Notes: generated from the sequence alone by a model not told the origin. A stretch of DNA of 64,000 nt from Lysobacter prati (GCF_009765215.1 NZ_VLNV01000002.1:1-64000), one strand, 5' to 3'; numbered from the stretch's first letter, positions 12,083 to 22,889 are shown. Program-made: numbers and translations.

Positions 12083-12112
12083 AAAAAAAAGGCCCCGCAA
12101 TGCGGGGCCCTT
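12083..12112 (-). terminator. Rho-independent terminator of the M1 aminopeptidase gene
   Basis: On the minus strand a 9-bp stem (GGCCCCGCA / TGCGGGGCC) is followed by eight T, about 20 bases after the stop codon. Confidence 0.9.
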
Positions 12113-12129
12113 CCTTCAAACTGAACCGA

Positions 12130-14793
12130 TCAGCTGCCGTTCTTCTTCAACCACGCATCCACTGCCGGCAACCGCTCGTTGCGTACCTTCACCCGGTAGG
12201 TGACGTTCGCCATCGCGGTGTTGGCGTCGCGACGCGAACCGGCGGCGAGGTTGCGCTCCGCATACGACTGGATCTTGCCAACCATCGCCGGATCAAGCGA
12301 AGCATTGGCCAGGCCCGGGTAGTAACGGCTGCGCGAGGACGAGTCGACTCGCTTGTTGACGTCAGTCATGTGTTCGACGGCGAAGTCGAACGCCAGCTCC
12401 GGATGCTGCGAAGCGACGGCGCGGATCATGCCGGCGCTGTTGGTCGCACCCGGCTCATCGGTCAGAGCCAGCTCGAGCGCACGCTGCGCCAGCGCCTTGT
12501 CCTCGCTCGAGGACAGCATCTGGTACAGCTCGTCCTTCATCAACGGAGTCTTCTCGACCTGTGCAGCGGCATGCAGCTGGTCCCAGGTGGCAGCATCGGC
12601 GTGGCGAGCGATCACCGCGAGGATGGTCTTGCGCAATGCCGCCGGCACCGCGGCCGGGTCCGAGTCCTGCGCCGCGTAACGACGACGTGCCTCGGCGACC
12701 ACCTTGTCATCGCCCAGCGAGCTGAGCGTGTCGATCAGGCGCGTGCGCAGGATCTTGACCGGATCGGCCTCGCCCTGCTTCTCGTCCCAGCCGACGCGAG
12801 CGAACACCGGCGCCAGCTGCGCGATGGCGAACTTGCGGAAGCGGGTCTGGCGAGCGACATCGCCCTGGTAATAGTCGTTGAGGTTGTCGAGCTTGCTGGC
12901 GATGTCACCCCAGATCTGCGGATCGGAAGCGGCCGGCGTGGCCTTGACCAGATCGAGGTAGTTCGCCGGCGACTGCAGGCCGGCCAGGCCCAGCGCCCAG
13001 GTGTCGCCCATCAGGCCGAGCTGGTCGATCGGTGCGACCTTTGCGAAACCGTTGCGGATGGCGGCGAACTGCTCCGGCGAATACAGCGTGCGGTAGTAAC
13101 CGCTCTGGCCAGCATTGACCACAACCGGGCCGCAACCCGGCACGTCGAGCGAACCTGCACCGCCTTCGACGATCGTACGCACCGGCTCGCCACCGACCGA
13201 CTGCGCGATCACCGGCACGCGCCACGACAGCGACTGCTTGTCCGGACGGTCCTTGGTGAACTCGCCCTGGGCCAGCTTCAGCGTGGTCTTGCCGTTGCTG
13301 CAGGTCGCCGACTGCACCGTGATCATCGGGATGCCCGGCTGCAGCGTGAAATCGTGAGCGATGTCGAGGATCGGCTTGCCGGCGGCAGCCTGCACCTGCT
13401 TCCACAGGTCGTCCGACACGGTGTTGCCGTAAGCGTGCGCCTTCATGTAGTTGCGCACGCCCTCGCGCCACGCATCCTCACCGACGTAACCCTCGAGCAT
13501 GCGGATCACCGCACCGCCCTTCTGGTAGGTGATGGCGTCGAAGGCCTGGCTGGCCTGCTCGACGGTTTCCACGTGCTGCACCACCGGATGGGTGGTGGCC
13601 ACAGCATCGCGGCTCATCGCGCCTTCGCGGCCGGACACGGCGTACAGCTGGGTGTTCCATTCCGGATGCAGCTTCTGCGTCGTGCGCGAAGCCATCCAGG
13701 TGGCGAAGCCTTCGTTGAGCCACAGATCATCCCACCAGCTCATCGTCACCAGGTCACCGAACCACTGGTGGGCGATCTCATGCGCGGCGACCGAGAACAC
13801 GCGCTGCTTGTCGGACTGCGTCGAGAAGGCCGGGTCGAGCAGCAGGGTGTGCTCGAAGGTGAAGATCGCGCCCCAGTTTTCCATGGCGCTGAAGAACTGG
13901 CTGGCGCCGGGCGAAGCCACGTTGTCGAGCTTGGGCAACGGGTACGGCGTGCCGAAGTAGTCGTTGTACTCGCGCAGCACGTCCACCGACGAGTCGAGCG
14001 CGAAACGCGCCTGGTCGACCACGCCCTTCTGGGTGATCACGCCGACTTCGGTTTCGCCCATCCTGGCGGTGGCGCGATCGAACTCGCCAGCGCTGAAGAA
14101 CAGCAGGTAGGTCGACATCTTCGGCGACTGGGCGAAGCGCACGCGGGTCAGGCCGTTGCCCAGGTCGGTGGTCGCCGTCGCCGGCATGTTGCTGACCGCC
14201 ATCTCGCCGCTCGGCACGGTCGCTTCGAGCGTGAAGGTGGCCTTGTGCGACGGCTCGTCCCAGGACGGGATCATGCGGCGCGCATCGGAGTTCTCGAACT
14301 GCGTGAACAGTGCGCGCTTCTTGCCGGCCTTGGTTTCGTAGTCGATCGCGAACAGACCGTTGGCCTGGGTACCGATCTTGCCGGTGTAGTCCATCGCCAG
14401 GCGGTAGCTGCCCACGGCCAGCGGCTTGTCGAAAGTGAAGGTGGCGGTCTGCGCATCGGCGTCGACGCCGACCTTGGCCGCAACAGCCTTGCCCTTGCCG
14501 GTGGCGGGCGACAGCTTCGCCGAAGCGAAGGTCATGTCCACGGCCTGCAGGATGATGGTCGTCGTCGGTTCCAGCACGTCCAGCGTGATCGTCACCTGGC
14601 CGTCGAAGGTCATCGTCTGCGCATGCGGCGCGATCGCGACGTCGTAATGCGTCGGGCGCACGTTGCGCGGCAACTGCGTGGTGGTGGCCTGCGCGGCGGC
14701 GACATTCGACACGGTTGCGGGTGCAGCTGCCATGGCGGTGACGCAGTTGCCGGCCAGTGCCAGCGTGATAGCGGTAACCAGAAAACGACGCAT
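12130..14793 (-). CDS. M1-family zinc aminopeptidase, secreted
   Basis: 887-residue metallo-aminopeptidase that removes N-terminal residues from peptides. The signal peptide is MRRFLVTAITLALAGNCVTAMAA. The GxMEN substrate motif (FSAMENWG) precedes the zinc site H338-E339-x-x-H342 with E361 (HEIAHQWFG ... LNEGFATWM). An ERAP1-like C-terminal helical domain fills about residues 550-880. The start follows GGGGGAAGTTG; a longer open frame upstream to 15057 lacks support. It is monocistronic with its own terminator. Likely periplasmic or exported, scavenging peptides. Confidence 0.95.
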   Translation of the reverse strand: MRRFLVTAITLALAGNCVTAMAAAPATVSNVAAAQATTTQLPRNVRPTHYDVAIAPHAQTMTFDGQVTITLDVLEPTTTIILQAVDMTFASAKLSPATGKGKAVAAKVGVDADAQTATFTFDKPLAVGSYRLAMDYTGKIGTQANGLFAIDYETKAGKKRALFTQFENSDARRMIPSWDEPSHKATFTLEATVPSGEMAVSNMPATATTDLGNGLTRVRFAQSPKMSTYLLFFSAGEFDRATARMGETEVGVITQKGVVDQARFALDSSVDVLREYNDYFGTPYPLPKLDNVASPGASQFFSAMENWGAIFTFEHTLLLDPAFSTQSDKQRVFSVAAHEIAHQWFGDLVTMSWWDDLWLNEGFATWMASRTTQKLHPEWNTQLYAVSGREGAMSRDAVATTHPVVQHVETVEQASQAFDAITYQKGGAVIRMLEGYVGEDAWREGVRNYMKAHAYGNTVSDDLWKQVQAAAGKPILDIAHDFTLQPGIPMITVQSATCSNGKTTLKLAQGEFTKDRPDKQSLSWRVPVIAQSVGGEPVRTIVEGGAGSLDVPGCGPVVVNAGQSGYYRTLYSPEQFAAIRNGFAKVAPIDQLGLMGDTWALGLAGLQSPANYLDLVKATPAASDPQIWGDIASKLDNLNDYYQGDVARQTRFRKFAIAQLAPVFARVGWDEKQGEADPVKILRTRLIDTLSSLGDDKVVAEARRRYAAQDSDPAAVPAALRKTILAVIARHADAATWDQLHAAAQVEKTPLMKDELYQMLSSSEDKALAQRALELALTDEPGATNSAGMIRAVASQHPELAFDFAVEHMTDVNKRVDSSSRSRYYPGLANASLDPAMVGKIQSYAERNLAAGSRRDANTAMANVTYRVKVRNERLPAVDAWLKKNGS

Positions 14794-15046
14794 CAACTTC
14801 CCCCTGAATGATCTACGGTGTGATCGGCCCTTAGGAGCCTGTATTGGGTCGAGGCGACGACAGCTGCGTCCCCACTCAGCAACTTGCCCCAGACCGGCTG
14901 TGCCGATCCTGCCCGTTGGCAGCTGAGCGCAAATCGGTCCGGAAGACCAGCACCGGAAGTCATGCCCGGGCAGCCCGAGGTCACATTGCCATGCGGGTGT
15001 CGCCCGCCGCTGGCATGATCGGGCGGTCCCGACCGGCGGAGGCTCC

Positions 15047-15532
15047 ATGCGGTTCAAGGCGATGGTGGTTTTGACCCTGGCGTTGCTCGCTCCCTGGGCG
15101 GCGGCGGCACAGCAGGCCTATGTTCCGATCGAGCAGCGCCTCACTCCCGCACAACTGCGCGAGGTCGGCCTGTCGCCCGCCCAGCTTGAAACGCTGAACC
15201 GGTTGCTGCGCGAGACCCCGGCGCAGGACACCGCCGCCGCCCCGACACCGGCGCCCGCCGCCGCTCGGGAAGAGGCTGCGGCGCAGCACGAATCGGCCGA
15301 ACTCGGCGGCCAGCCCATCCGTAGCCGGCTCAAGGGATCGGTCGATGGCTGGGAGCCCGGCACCGTGTTCGAGCTGGAGAACGGCCAGCAGTGGAAGGTG
15401 CTCAAGGGCAGCATGAAGCTGCGCAAGCCCCTGGACGCGCCCGAGATCGTGGTCGTCCCCGGCCTGGCCGGACGCTGGTTCCTGCAGGTCGATGAGGACA
15501 TGCCCAAGGCGAGGGTGTACCGGATCGACTGA
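15047..15532 (+). CDS. Secreted protein of unknown function
   Basis: 161 residues with a clear signal peptide (MRFKAMVVLTLALLAPWAAAAQQ). An Ala/Pro/Thr-rich linker (about 56-80) leads to a compact C-terminal half with SRLKGSVDGWEPGTVFELENGQ and VVPGLAGRWFLQVD. The start has a GGAGG site 6 bases away. It is divergent from the aminopeptidase, and the 253-base gap must hold both promoters. No family is recognised; the layout suggests a small periplasmic beta-rich domain. Confidence 0.75.
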   Translation: MRFKAMVVLTLALLAPWAAAAQQAYVPIEQRLTPAQLREVGLSPAQLETLNRLLRETPAQDTAAAPTPAPAAAREEAAAQHESAELGGQPIRSRLKGSVDGWEPGTVFELENGQQWKVLKGSMKLRKPLDAPEIVVVPGLAGRWFLQVDEDMPKARVYRID

Positions 15533-15632
15533 GCCCCATTGGCCGTCGCCACGCGCCCTTGACGTCGTTGTGCGGTAAACAGGGCGTGCCGTCGCGGTAC
15601 GTGACCGCGGCCACGCGCCTCCGGGGATTCCA

Positions 15633-17333
15633 ATGCCAGGACGTTGGGTGAGCACAGGAAACGATCTTGTCGCGCGACCTGGACCTGGCCGGCGCGCGAG
15701 TGCGCTGATCCTCGCCGCCTTGCTGGCGGGCCTGGCGCTGACCGCGAGCGCAGCCCCTCCCCCCGCACAGACCGGCACCACGGAAACGGCAGCGGCGACA
15801 CCACCGCCTGCCACCGAGGCGACGGTCAGGTTCTTCAACCGCGACATCCTGACCCTGCGCAGCACCCTGCTCGGCCGCCCGCCCGAGCTGCGCGCGCGCA
15901 CCGCCGAAGCCAACATCGAGCAGGTGGTGCAGCGGCCGGGCACGCCCACGGTGGCCTTCGAAAACATTCCGCAGGGATCGCTGGTGTTGCTGGGCGGGCA
16001 ACTGGTGGCAATGGTCACGCCCGCCGACCTGGACGCACTGAACCAGCAGACCATGGCCCAGGCCCGCGCCGAGATCGCACGCAACCTCACCGAGGCCGTG
16101 CGCGCGGCCGAACGCGACCGCGCGCCGCGGCAACTGCTCAACGGCGTGCTCATGTCATTGCTGGCGACCGGCGTCGCCGCGCTGGCGATGCTCGTGCTGC
16201 TGTGGCTGCGTCGGCAGATTGAATCGCGGTTCCAGCGCTGGATCGAAATCCGCATACGGACGCTGCGCCAGGAGTCCACGCGTCACGTCGTGACCAGCCT
16301 GCGCACCTTCGTCAACTGGTTCAAACGCCTGGTGCTGTGGCTGCTCGCATTGCTGGTGCTGGAGGAGTGGCTGCGGTTCGTGTTCGGCCAGTTCGGCTTT
16401 ACCCAGCCGTGGTCGCAACGCATGACCGGCTGGATCGTCGACCTGCTGGCGGGCTGGGGCCAGGCGATTGCCGGCGCCGTCCCCGGTCTGGTTGCGGCAT
16501 TCGTGATCCTGTTCCTCGCCCGCGTGCTCGCCAAGACCCTGAGCCTGACCTTCCGCGCAGTGCAGAGCGGTCGCTTCCAGTTGTTCGGCATCGATGACCA
16601 ACTGGCCGAACCCACCCGCAAACTGCTGGTGGCGGTGATCTGGCTGTTCGCCGTGGCGATGGCCTATCCGTACCTGCCCGGTGCGCAGACCGACGCGTTC
16701 AGGGGCCTGAGCGTGCTGGTCGGCCTGATGATCTCGCTGGGCGCGTCCAGCATCGTCGGCCAGGCAGCCGGCGGATTCACGCTGCTCTATGCCCGCACGA
16801 TGGCGGTCGGCGACCTGGTGCGGATCGGTGAGGTCGATGGTGTGGTCCTGCAGATCGGCCTGTTCACCACCCGCCTGCGCAATCTGATGGGCGTGGAGAT
16901 CAGCATTCCCAACAACGTCGTGCTCGGCGGCCAGCTGCACAACTACTCGCGCAACCCGGACGGTCCGGGACTGTGGCTGGAGACCGGCGTGACCATCGGC
17001 TACGACTCGCCATGGCGCCAGGTGCACCGCCTGCTGCTCGATGCCGCAGCCAGGACTGAAAAGATCCAGGCGACGCCGGCACCGTATGTGCTGCAGACCG
17101 CGCTGTCGGACTTCTACGTCGAGTACAAGCTGCGCGCGCGCATCCTGGAACCGGTGTTGCGTCCGTTCGTGCTGACCGAACTGCACGCCAACATCCAGGA
17201 CGCGTTCAACGAGGCCGGCGTGCAGATCATGTCGCCCAACTACGAAGCCGACCCGGAGCAGCCGAAGATGGTCGGGCGGGCGCATTGGGAAGGCGTGCCG
17301 GCGCCGGCGCAGCAGCCACCCTCGGGAAGCTGA
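15633..17333 (+). CDS. MscS-family mechanosensitive ion channel with periplasmic N-domain
   Basis: 566 residues. An N-terminal signal-like helix (ILAALLAGLALTASA) is followed by about 120 periplasmic residues, then about five membrane helices (near 170-193, 230-250, 270-298, 330-350, 360-390). The last is the pore helix leading into LGASSIVGQAAGGFTLLYARTMAVGDLVRIGEVDG, split as LGASSIVGQAAGG and LVRIGEVDGVV, typical of the MscS beta-domain. The cytoplasmic cage domain runs to about 545. It is larger than the 286-residue E. coli MscS. Expected role: release of solutes on hypo-osmotic shock. The ribosome site is weak. Confidence 0.88.
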   Translation: MPGRWVSTGNDLVARPGPGRRASALILAALLAGLALTASAAPPPAQTGTTETAAATPPPATEATVRFFNRDILTLRSTLLGRPPELRARTAEANIEQVVQRPGTPTVAFENIPQGSLVLLGGQLVAMVTPADLDALNQQTMAQARAEIARNLTEAVRAAERDRAPRQLLNGVLMSLLATGVAALAMLVLLWLRRQIESRFQRWIEIRIRTLRQESTRHVVTSLRTFVNWFKRLVLWLLALLVLEEWLRFVFGQFGFTQPWSQRMTGWIVDLLAGWGQAIAGAVPGLVAAFVILFLARVLAKTLSLTFRAVQSGRFQLFGIDDQLAEPTRKLLVAVIWLFAVAMAYPYLPGAQTDAFRGLSVLVGLMISLGASSIVGQAAGGFTLLYARTMAVGDLVRIGEVDGVVLQIGLFTTRLRNLMGVEISIPNNVVLGGQLHNYSRNPDGPGLWLETGVTIGYDSPWRQVHRLLLDAAARTEKIQATPAPYVLQTALSDFYVEYKLRARILEPVLRPFVLTELHANIQDAFNEAGVQIMSPNYEADPEQPKMVGRAHWEGVPAPAQQPPSGS

Positions 17334-17459
17334 GGCCGTGCCGCGGTCCATTCAGTCCCGCGGCGAAGCACGTCACCCCGGCATTCGGACCGTTTCGGCA
17401 TCGCGCCGCCGTGGCGGGCCGGGGCATCATTCCAAGTCACGATCCACCTGGACTTCCGC

Positions 17460-17852
17460 ATGAGCACGACCCCCGACTTCGCCGCAGGCCAGCTCTGGCG
17501 CTGCACCGGCCGCACGCTCGCCGAGACACCGACGCTTCTGATCAACCGTGTCGACGTCCATCCGCTCGGCGGCGAGATCTTCCACGTCACCGTCCGCAAC
17601 GTGAAGATCCGGCATCCGGGCCTGCCGTCGGGAATGCTGACCGAACTGCCGCATCTGCCGGTTACGCGGGCGACGCTCGAAGCCAGCGCGATCGGCTACG
17701 AGGGAGAGCAGCCGCCCTACCCGGCCTACCTCAAAGGCTATGCCGAGTGGAAGCAGGCCTTCGATGCCGGCAAGGCCGGCTCGTTCGGGGTCAGCCTGGC
17801 CGACGTGCTACGCATCGTCGAGCAGGGCCTGACAGGACAGCCGCCGCGCTGA
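17460..17852 (+). CDS. Small conserved-looking hypothetical protein
   Basis: 130 residues, cytoplasmic by composition, with no signal peptide or membrane helix. Recognisable stretches are QLWRCTGRTLAETPTLLINRVD, read as a small beta-rich N-half, and SFGVSLADVLRIVEQGL at the C-end. No family is recognised. It lies 126 bases after the MscS gene with only a weak CTGGA upstream of ATG, so the start is uncertain. Codon use matches the neighbours. Confidence 0.55.
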   Translation: MSTTPDFAAGQLWRCTGRTLAETPTLLINRVDVHPLGGEIFHVTVRNVKIRHPGLPSGMLTELPHLPVTRATLEASAIGYEGEQPPYPAYLKGYAEWKQAFDAGKAGSFGVSLADVLRIVEQGLTGQPPR

Positions 17853-17933
17853 AGCAAGGCGTCGTGATTCTCCTGTGAAGCGGACCGGCTGCAGCGCCGG
17901 GTACGCTCGGCTCAGTAGACAAGGGAAGTCACG

Positions 17934-18740
17934 ATGAAAGCGATTGCAGCGGTCACCTCACTCGCGCTGTTCGCGGCAGCGTCTTGTCCTGCGGTGCATG
18001 CACAGGACGCAGATGAACTGGCAAAGCAGCTGTCCAATCCCGTCGCCAGCCTGATCAGCGTGCCGTTGCAGTTGAACTGGGACGATGGCATCGGCCCGGA
18101 CGATGACGGCAGCAAGACCACCCTCAACGTGCAGCCGGTGATCCCGATCTCGATCAGCGAAGATTGGAACCTGATCTCGCGCACGATCGTCCCGATCGTG
18201 TACCAGAACGAGATCTTCCCCGGCGCGGGCAGCCAGTCCGGAATCGGCGATGTAACGCAGTCGTTCTTCTTCTCGCCCAAGGCGCCGACCGGTTCCGGTT
18301 GGATCTGGGGCGTCGGTCCCGTGCTCTACCTGCCCACCGCCAGCGACGACCTGCTCGGCGCCGACAAGTGGGGCGCAGGCCCGACCGCGGTCGTTCTCAA
18401 GCAGACCGAAGCCGGCTGGACCTACGGCGCACTGGTCAATCATGTGTGGTCCTTCGCCGGCGACGATAATCGCGCCGACATCAGCAACACCTTCCTGCAA
18501 CCGTTCCTGTCGAAAGGCCTGGGCCAGGGCCGCACGCTGACCGCCAACCTGGAGTCGACCTACGACTGGAAGGCAGAGCAGTGGACGGTGCCGATCAACT
18601 TCACCTATAGCAAGGTGGGCAAGATCGGCAGCCAACTGGTCAGCTACGCCGGCGGCGTGCGCTATTACGCCGAAGCACCAGATGGTGGCGCCGACTGGGG
18701 CCTGCGGTTCGTGTTCACGCTGCTCTATCCCAAGCACTGA
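17934..18740 (+). CDS. Outer-membrane beta-barrel-type protein (MetA-pathway/'transporter' family)
   Basis: 268 residues with a signal peptide (MKAIAAVTSLALFAAASCPAVHAQ). Alternating-hydrophobicity strands are typical of the Phenol_MetA_deg-like family: SVPLQLNWDDGIG, TLNVQPVIPISISEDWNLISR, GIGDVTQSFFFSP, GWIWGVGPVLYLPTA, TANLESTYDWKAEQWTVPINF, and a terminal RFVFTLLYPKH. Members are annotated only as transporters and the substrate is unknown. The ATG follows AAGGGAAGTCACG. It is monocistronic. Confidence 0.8.
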   Translation: MKAIAAVTSLALFAAASCPAVHAQDADELAKQLSNPVASLISVPLQLNWDDGIGPDDDGSKTTLNVQPVIPISISEDWNLISRTIVPIVYQNEIFPGAGSQSGIGDVTQSFFFSPKAPTGSGWIWGVGPVLYLPTASDDLLGADKWGAGPTAVVLKQTEAGWTYGALVNHVWSFAGDDNRADISNTFLQPFLSKGLGQGRTLTANLESTYDWKAEQWTVPINFTYSKVGKIGSQLVSYAGGVRYYAEAPDGGADWGLRFVFTLLYPKH

Positions 18741-18764
18741 CTGCGCCGATCGAGCGAAAGTCGC

Positions 18765-18882
18765 CGGATCCCCGCCTTCGCCGGGATGACGGATCAGGAG
18801 CAACGTCCATGGGTTCCCGCCTTCGCGGGAATGACGATTAAAGAGCAACGTCGCTGGGTCCCCGCCTTCGCGGGGATGACGG
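18765..18882. repeat. Three REP-like short palindromes in tandem
   Basis: Copies at 18765-18792, 18811-18836 and 18856-18882 match GGGTCCCCGCCTTCGCGGGG followed by ATGACGG and are spaced about 45 bp apart. The last two share the lead-in AGCAACGTC. The same family occurs at 19124, 31211, 31429, 31802, 40895, 60802, 60855 and 63014. Base changes in the stem arms are often paired (CCCGCC/GGCGGG versus CCCGGC/GCCGGG). Confidence 0.85.
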
Positions 18883-18917
18883 GTTACAGACGAAGACCGG
18901 GCAATGAAATGCCGAAG

Positions 18918-19031
18918 CGTCGTCCGCCGGGTCGGGGATTGCGCAGCAGTGGGCCATGGATGGCCCACGCCCCGCCTTCGGACAGGATGTCCGACGAAGG
19001 GGCGGAGCAATCCCCGGCCCGGCGGACGACG
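18918..19031. repeat. 114-bp structured interspersed element, copy 2
   Basis: Same length and orientation as copy 1. The left arm has one C-to-T change (GGGTCGGGG), which keeps a G:U pair if transcribed on the plus strand. It is preceded by the flank GACGAAGACCGGGCAATGAA shared with copy 4 and directly by a REP-like palindrome, making a mosaic with 18765-18882. Confidence 0.9.
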
Positions 19032-19093
19032 CCGCTCTGAAGTGAAGGCGACGCCGCTCTGAAGCGAAGGCGACGCCGATCCGAAACGAAGGC
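19028..19093. repeat. 22-bp tandem repeat, three units
   Basis: Units 19028-19049, 19050-19071 and 19072-19093 read GACGCCGCTCTGAAGTGAAG, the same with one change, and GACGCCGATCCGAAACGAAG, each ending GC. The first unit overlaps the right end of the 114-bp element, so the array appears to grow from that end. A lone REP palindrome follows at 19124-19150. Confidence 0.75.
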
Positions 19094-19154
19094 GGCGACG
19101 CCGAAGTAAACGCAACGTCAAGCTGGATCCCGGCGTTCGCCAGGATGACGTTGA

Positions 19155-19183
19155 TAAAAAAAGCCCCGCATTCGCGGGGCTTC
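19155..19183 (-). terminator. Rho-independent terminator of purA
   Basis: On the minus strand the stem AAGCCCCGC / GCGGGGCTT is followed by a T-run, 26 bases past the purA stop. It ends the rlmE-to-purA block. Confidence 0.85.
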
Positions 19184-19208
19184 TTCTACTTCTACACGCG
19201 CAACCGGA

Positions 19209-20627
<1,419 letters not shown>

Positions 20628-20710
20628 TTATCCGGGTTTTAGGGGGCGGGGGCCACCCCGAAAGCGGCATTGGACAGATTGGGTGGGGTCTTCGCGCCGC
20701 CGTCACATGG

Positions 20711-20899
20711 CTACAGCCGCACCAGCCACAACGACAGCAACCCCAGCCCGACCACGACCGCCCCGACCACGCGCAGGTGCCGGTCCGGCAGCGCGTGCAG
20801 TTGTTCGGCGGCGCGCTTCCAACCGCGCGGTGCGACGAAGAGAAACAACCCCTCCAGCACCGCCACCAGGCACACCGCCGACAACAGCTCCAGCAGCAT
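20711..20899 (-). CDS. yjeT: DUF2065 (YjeT-type) small membrane protein
   Basis: 62 residues with two hydrophobic helices (LLELLSAVCLVAVLEGLFLFVAP, split at about residue 20, and VVGAVVVGLGLLSLWLV) and the family's central PRGWKRAAEQL. YjeT is a short inner-membrane protein usually encoded between hflC and purA, exactly as here. It starts 17 bases after hflC and so is likely co-transcribed. Function unknown. Confidence 0.85.
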   Translation of the reverse strand: MLLELLSAVCLVAVLEGLFLFVAPRGWKRAAEQLHALPDRHLRVVGAVVVGLGLLSLWLVRL

Positions 20900-20916
20900 T
20901 GCTCAGGCGCGCCCGA

Positions 20917-21780
20917 TCAGCGATCCGACTTGAGGTACTGCAGGAACGGATCGTCGCGGTCGAGCACGATCACGCCCTCGCCATCAGCGAAGCCCTTGCG
21001 GTACGCCTCCAGGCTGCGCTGGAACGCATAGAAGGCCGGATCCTTGTTGGCCGCCTGCGCATACAGGCGCGTGGCTTCGGCATCGCCCTGGCCGCGCAGC
21101 TTCTGCGCATCGCGCTCGGCCTCGGCCACGATCACCAGCTTTTCGCGATCGGCCTGGGCGCGGATCGCCTGGGCCTGCTCGACGCCTTCGGCGCGCAGCT
21201 GGCTGGCAACCTGCAGACGCTGGCTGCGCATCTGGTTGTAGACCGAACCGAGGACGTTGCTGTCCTGCGGCAGTTCGATGCGCTTGATGCGGATGTCGAC
21301 GATCTTCACGCCGAGCGTAGCGGCGCCGACGTTGATCGCGTCGAGCTGTTTGCCGATCACCGACGTGCGATCGCCGGAAACGACCTGCTGCAGCGTGCGC
21401 GCGTTGATCTCGTTGCGCAGCGAATCCTTGATGATCGGCGCCAGGCGATCGACCGCGGTGACCTCGTCGCCACCGGTGGCGCGGTAGAACGCGCGCGTAT
21501 TCTCGATCCGGCCCAGCGCGAAGAAGTCGACGCTGACGTTCTGCTTGTCGGCGGTCAGGTAGCGCTCGGGCTCGGCATCGAGCACCTGCAGGCGTTGGTC
21601 GAACACCCGCGCCGTCTCCACCAGCGGCCACTTGAAGTGCAGGCCCGGGCCAAGGTCGGTGCGCACGACGCGACCGAGGTTGAGCACGATCGCGGTATGG
21701 CCCTCGGTGACCACGAACATCGAACCGAGCAGCGCGAACAGCGCTGCGACCACCGCGGCAATCCAAAGGGAGAATCTCAT
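20917..21780 (-). CDS. hflC: HflC, SPFH-domain regulator of FtsH
   Basis: 287 residues: one N-terminal membrane helix (LWIAAVVAALFALLGSMFVV), a periplasmic band-7/SPFH domain (about 25-190) and an Ala/Glu/Gln-rich coiled coil (about 190-260). HflC forms the large HflKC cage around FtsH and modulates membrane-protein degradation. Its ATG overlaps the hflK stop (ATGA), so the two are translationally coupled for 1:1 assembly. Confidence 0.95.
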   Translation of the reverse strand: MRFSLWIAAVVAALFALLGSMFVVTEGHTAIVLNLGRVVRTDLGPGLHFKWPLVETARVFDQRLQVLDAEPERYLTADKQNVSVDFFALGRIENTRAFYRATGGDEVTAVDRLAPIIKDSLRNEINARTLQQVVSGDRTSVIGKQLDAINVGAATLGVKIVDIRIKRIELPQDSNVLGSVYNQMRSQRLQVASQLRAEGVEQAQAIRAQADREKLVIVAEAERDAQKLRGQGDAEATRLYAQAANKDPAFYAFQRSLEAYRKGFADGEGVIVLDRDDPFLQYLKSDR

Positions 21781-22889
21781 CGGGTCACCTCATCGCGACC
21801 GGTCGGCCGGCTCGGTCGTGCGCTGCGACCGCTGTCGCCGGGCTCGGTGGTAATGGTCGGGGGCAACAGGTCAGGCGTCAGCAGCGGTGCGCCCGACGCG
21901 GCCGGGCCGCTGCGCTTGTCGGGCATTGGCACGTAGATCAGCTGGCGCGAATCGCCGCCGATGATCTTGCGGTTGTCGGTCAGCACCTGCTCCAGCGTGT
22001 CCAGCCACAGGCGCTTGCGGGTGACCTCCGGCGCGGCCTTGTACTGGTCGACCAGCAACGAGAAGCGATTGGCGTCACCTTCCGCGCGGGCGACCGAGGA
22101 GGTCTTGTAGCCTTCGGCGGCGGTGCGGATGCGCGACGCTTCACCGCGTGCCTCCGGCACGACCTGCTTGGCGTAGGCCTGGGCCTGGTTGATTGCGGTG
22201 GTCTTGTCGGCAGCGGCGCGCTGGACCTCGTCGAACGCGTCCTTGACCTCATCCGGCGGACGCGCGTTGGGCAGGTTCAGCTCGGTCACGATCAGGCCGG
22301 TGCGGTAGTCCTGCAAGGACGCCTGCAGGCGCTGTCGCACGGTAACGGTCAGCTCCGAACGTGCGTTGAGCACGGTGTCCAGATCGGAACGGCCAACCTG
22401 TTCGCGCACGGCACTTTGCGCCGCTTCCCTGAGTACGCGACTGGCATCGCGCGAACCGAACAGGTACAGCTGCGGGTCGCCGATGCGGTACTGCACGTTG
22501 ATCTCGACGTTGACCATGTTGGCGTCACGGGTGAACACCGGCACGGTATCGCTGTAGGCGTTGCTCTGGGTGGCGTTGACCTTGGTCACGCGCTCGATCG
22601 GCCACGGCGCCTTGAGGTGCGGGCCCGGCTGCAGCACGCGCGAGAACTGGCCGAAGCGCAGGACCACGCCGCGCTCCTGTTCGGTCACCAGCACGAAGCA
22701 GTTGAACACCAGCCACAGGCCGAAGGCGATCGCCACCCAGCGCAGGATGTTGCCGCCCCCGCCCGCGCCGCCGCCGAACAGGCCGCGCAAGGGGTCGAGC
22801 AAGGCATCCAGGCGGCCATTGGGTCTGCGCCGCGGGGTTCGACCATTCGAACCGCCGGAATTGTCACTGCCAGGTGTGTTCCAGGCCAT
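21777..22889 (-). CDS. hflK: HflK, SPFH-domain regulator of FtsH
   Basis: 370 residues. A Gly/Arg-rich cytoplasmic tail (MAWNTPGSDNSGGSNGRTPR) precedes a membrane helix (about 60-80, ILRWVAIAFGLWLVFNCFVL). Then come the SPFH domain (EQERGVVLRFG onward) and a long coiled coil. Start at MAWN with GGAG 6 bases upstream; a 10-residue longer frame is not supported. Partner of HflC in the FtsH complex. It is the first gene of the hflK-hflC-yjeT-purA string, 104 bases after hflX. Confidence 0.95.
   Translation of the reverse strand: MAWNTPGSDNSGGSNGRTPRRRPNGRLDALLDPLRGLFGGGAGGGGNILRWVAIAFGLWLVFNCFVLVTEQERGVVLRFGQFSRVLQPGPHLKAPWPIERVTKVNATQSNAYSDTVPVFTRDANMVNVEINVQYRIGDPQLYLFGSRDASRVLREAAQSAVREQVGRSDLDTVLNARSELTVTVRQRLQASLQDYRTGLIVTELNLPNARPPDEVKDAFDEVQRAAADKTTAINQAQAYAKQVVPEARGEASRIRTAAEGYKTSSVARAEGDANRFSLLVDQYKAAPEVTRKRLWLDTLEQVLTDNRKIIGGDSRQLIYVPMPDKRSGPAASGAPLLTPDLLPPTITTEPGDSGRSARPSRPTGRDEVTR

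Noticed and set aside
18765-18882. CRISPR-like look of three short repeats at ~45-bp pitch
   Set aside because: Only three units, each a variable palindrome found singly elsewhere; spacers are not unique foreign-like sequences and no cas gene is near.
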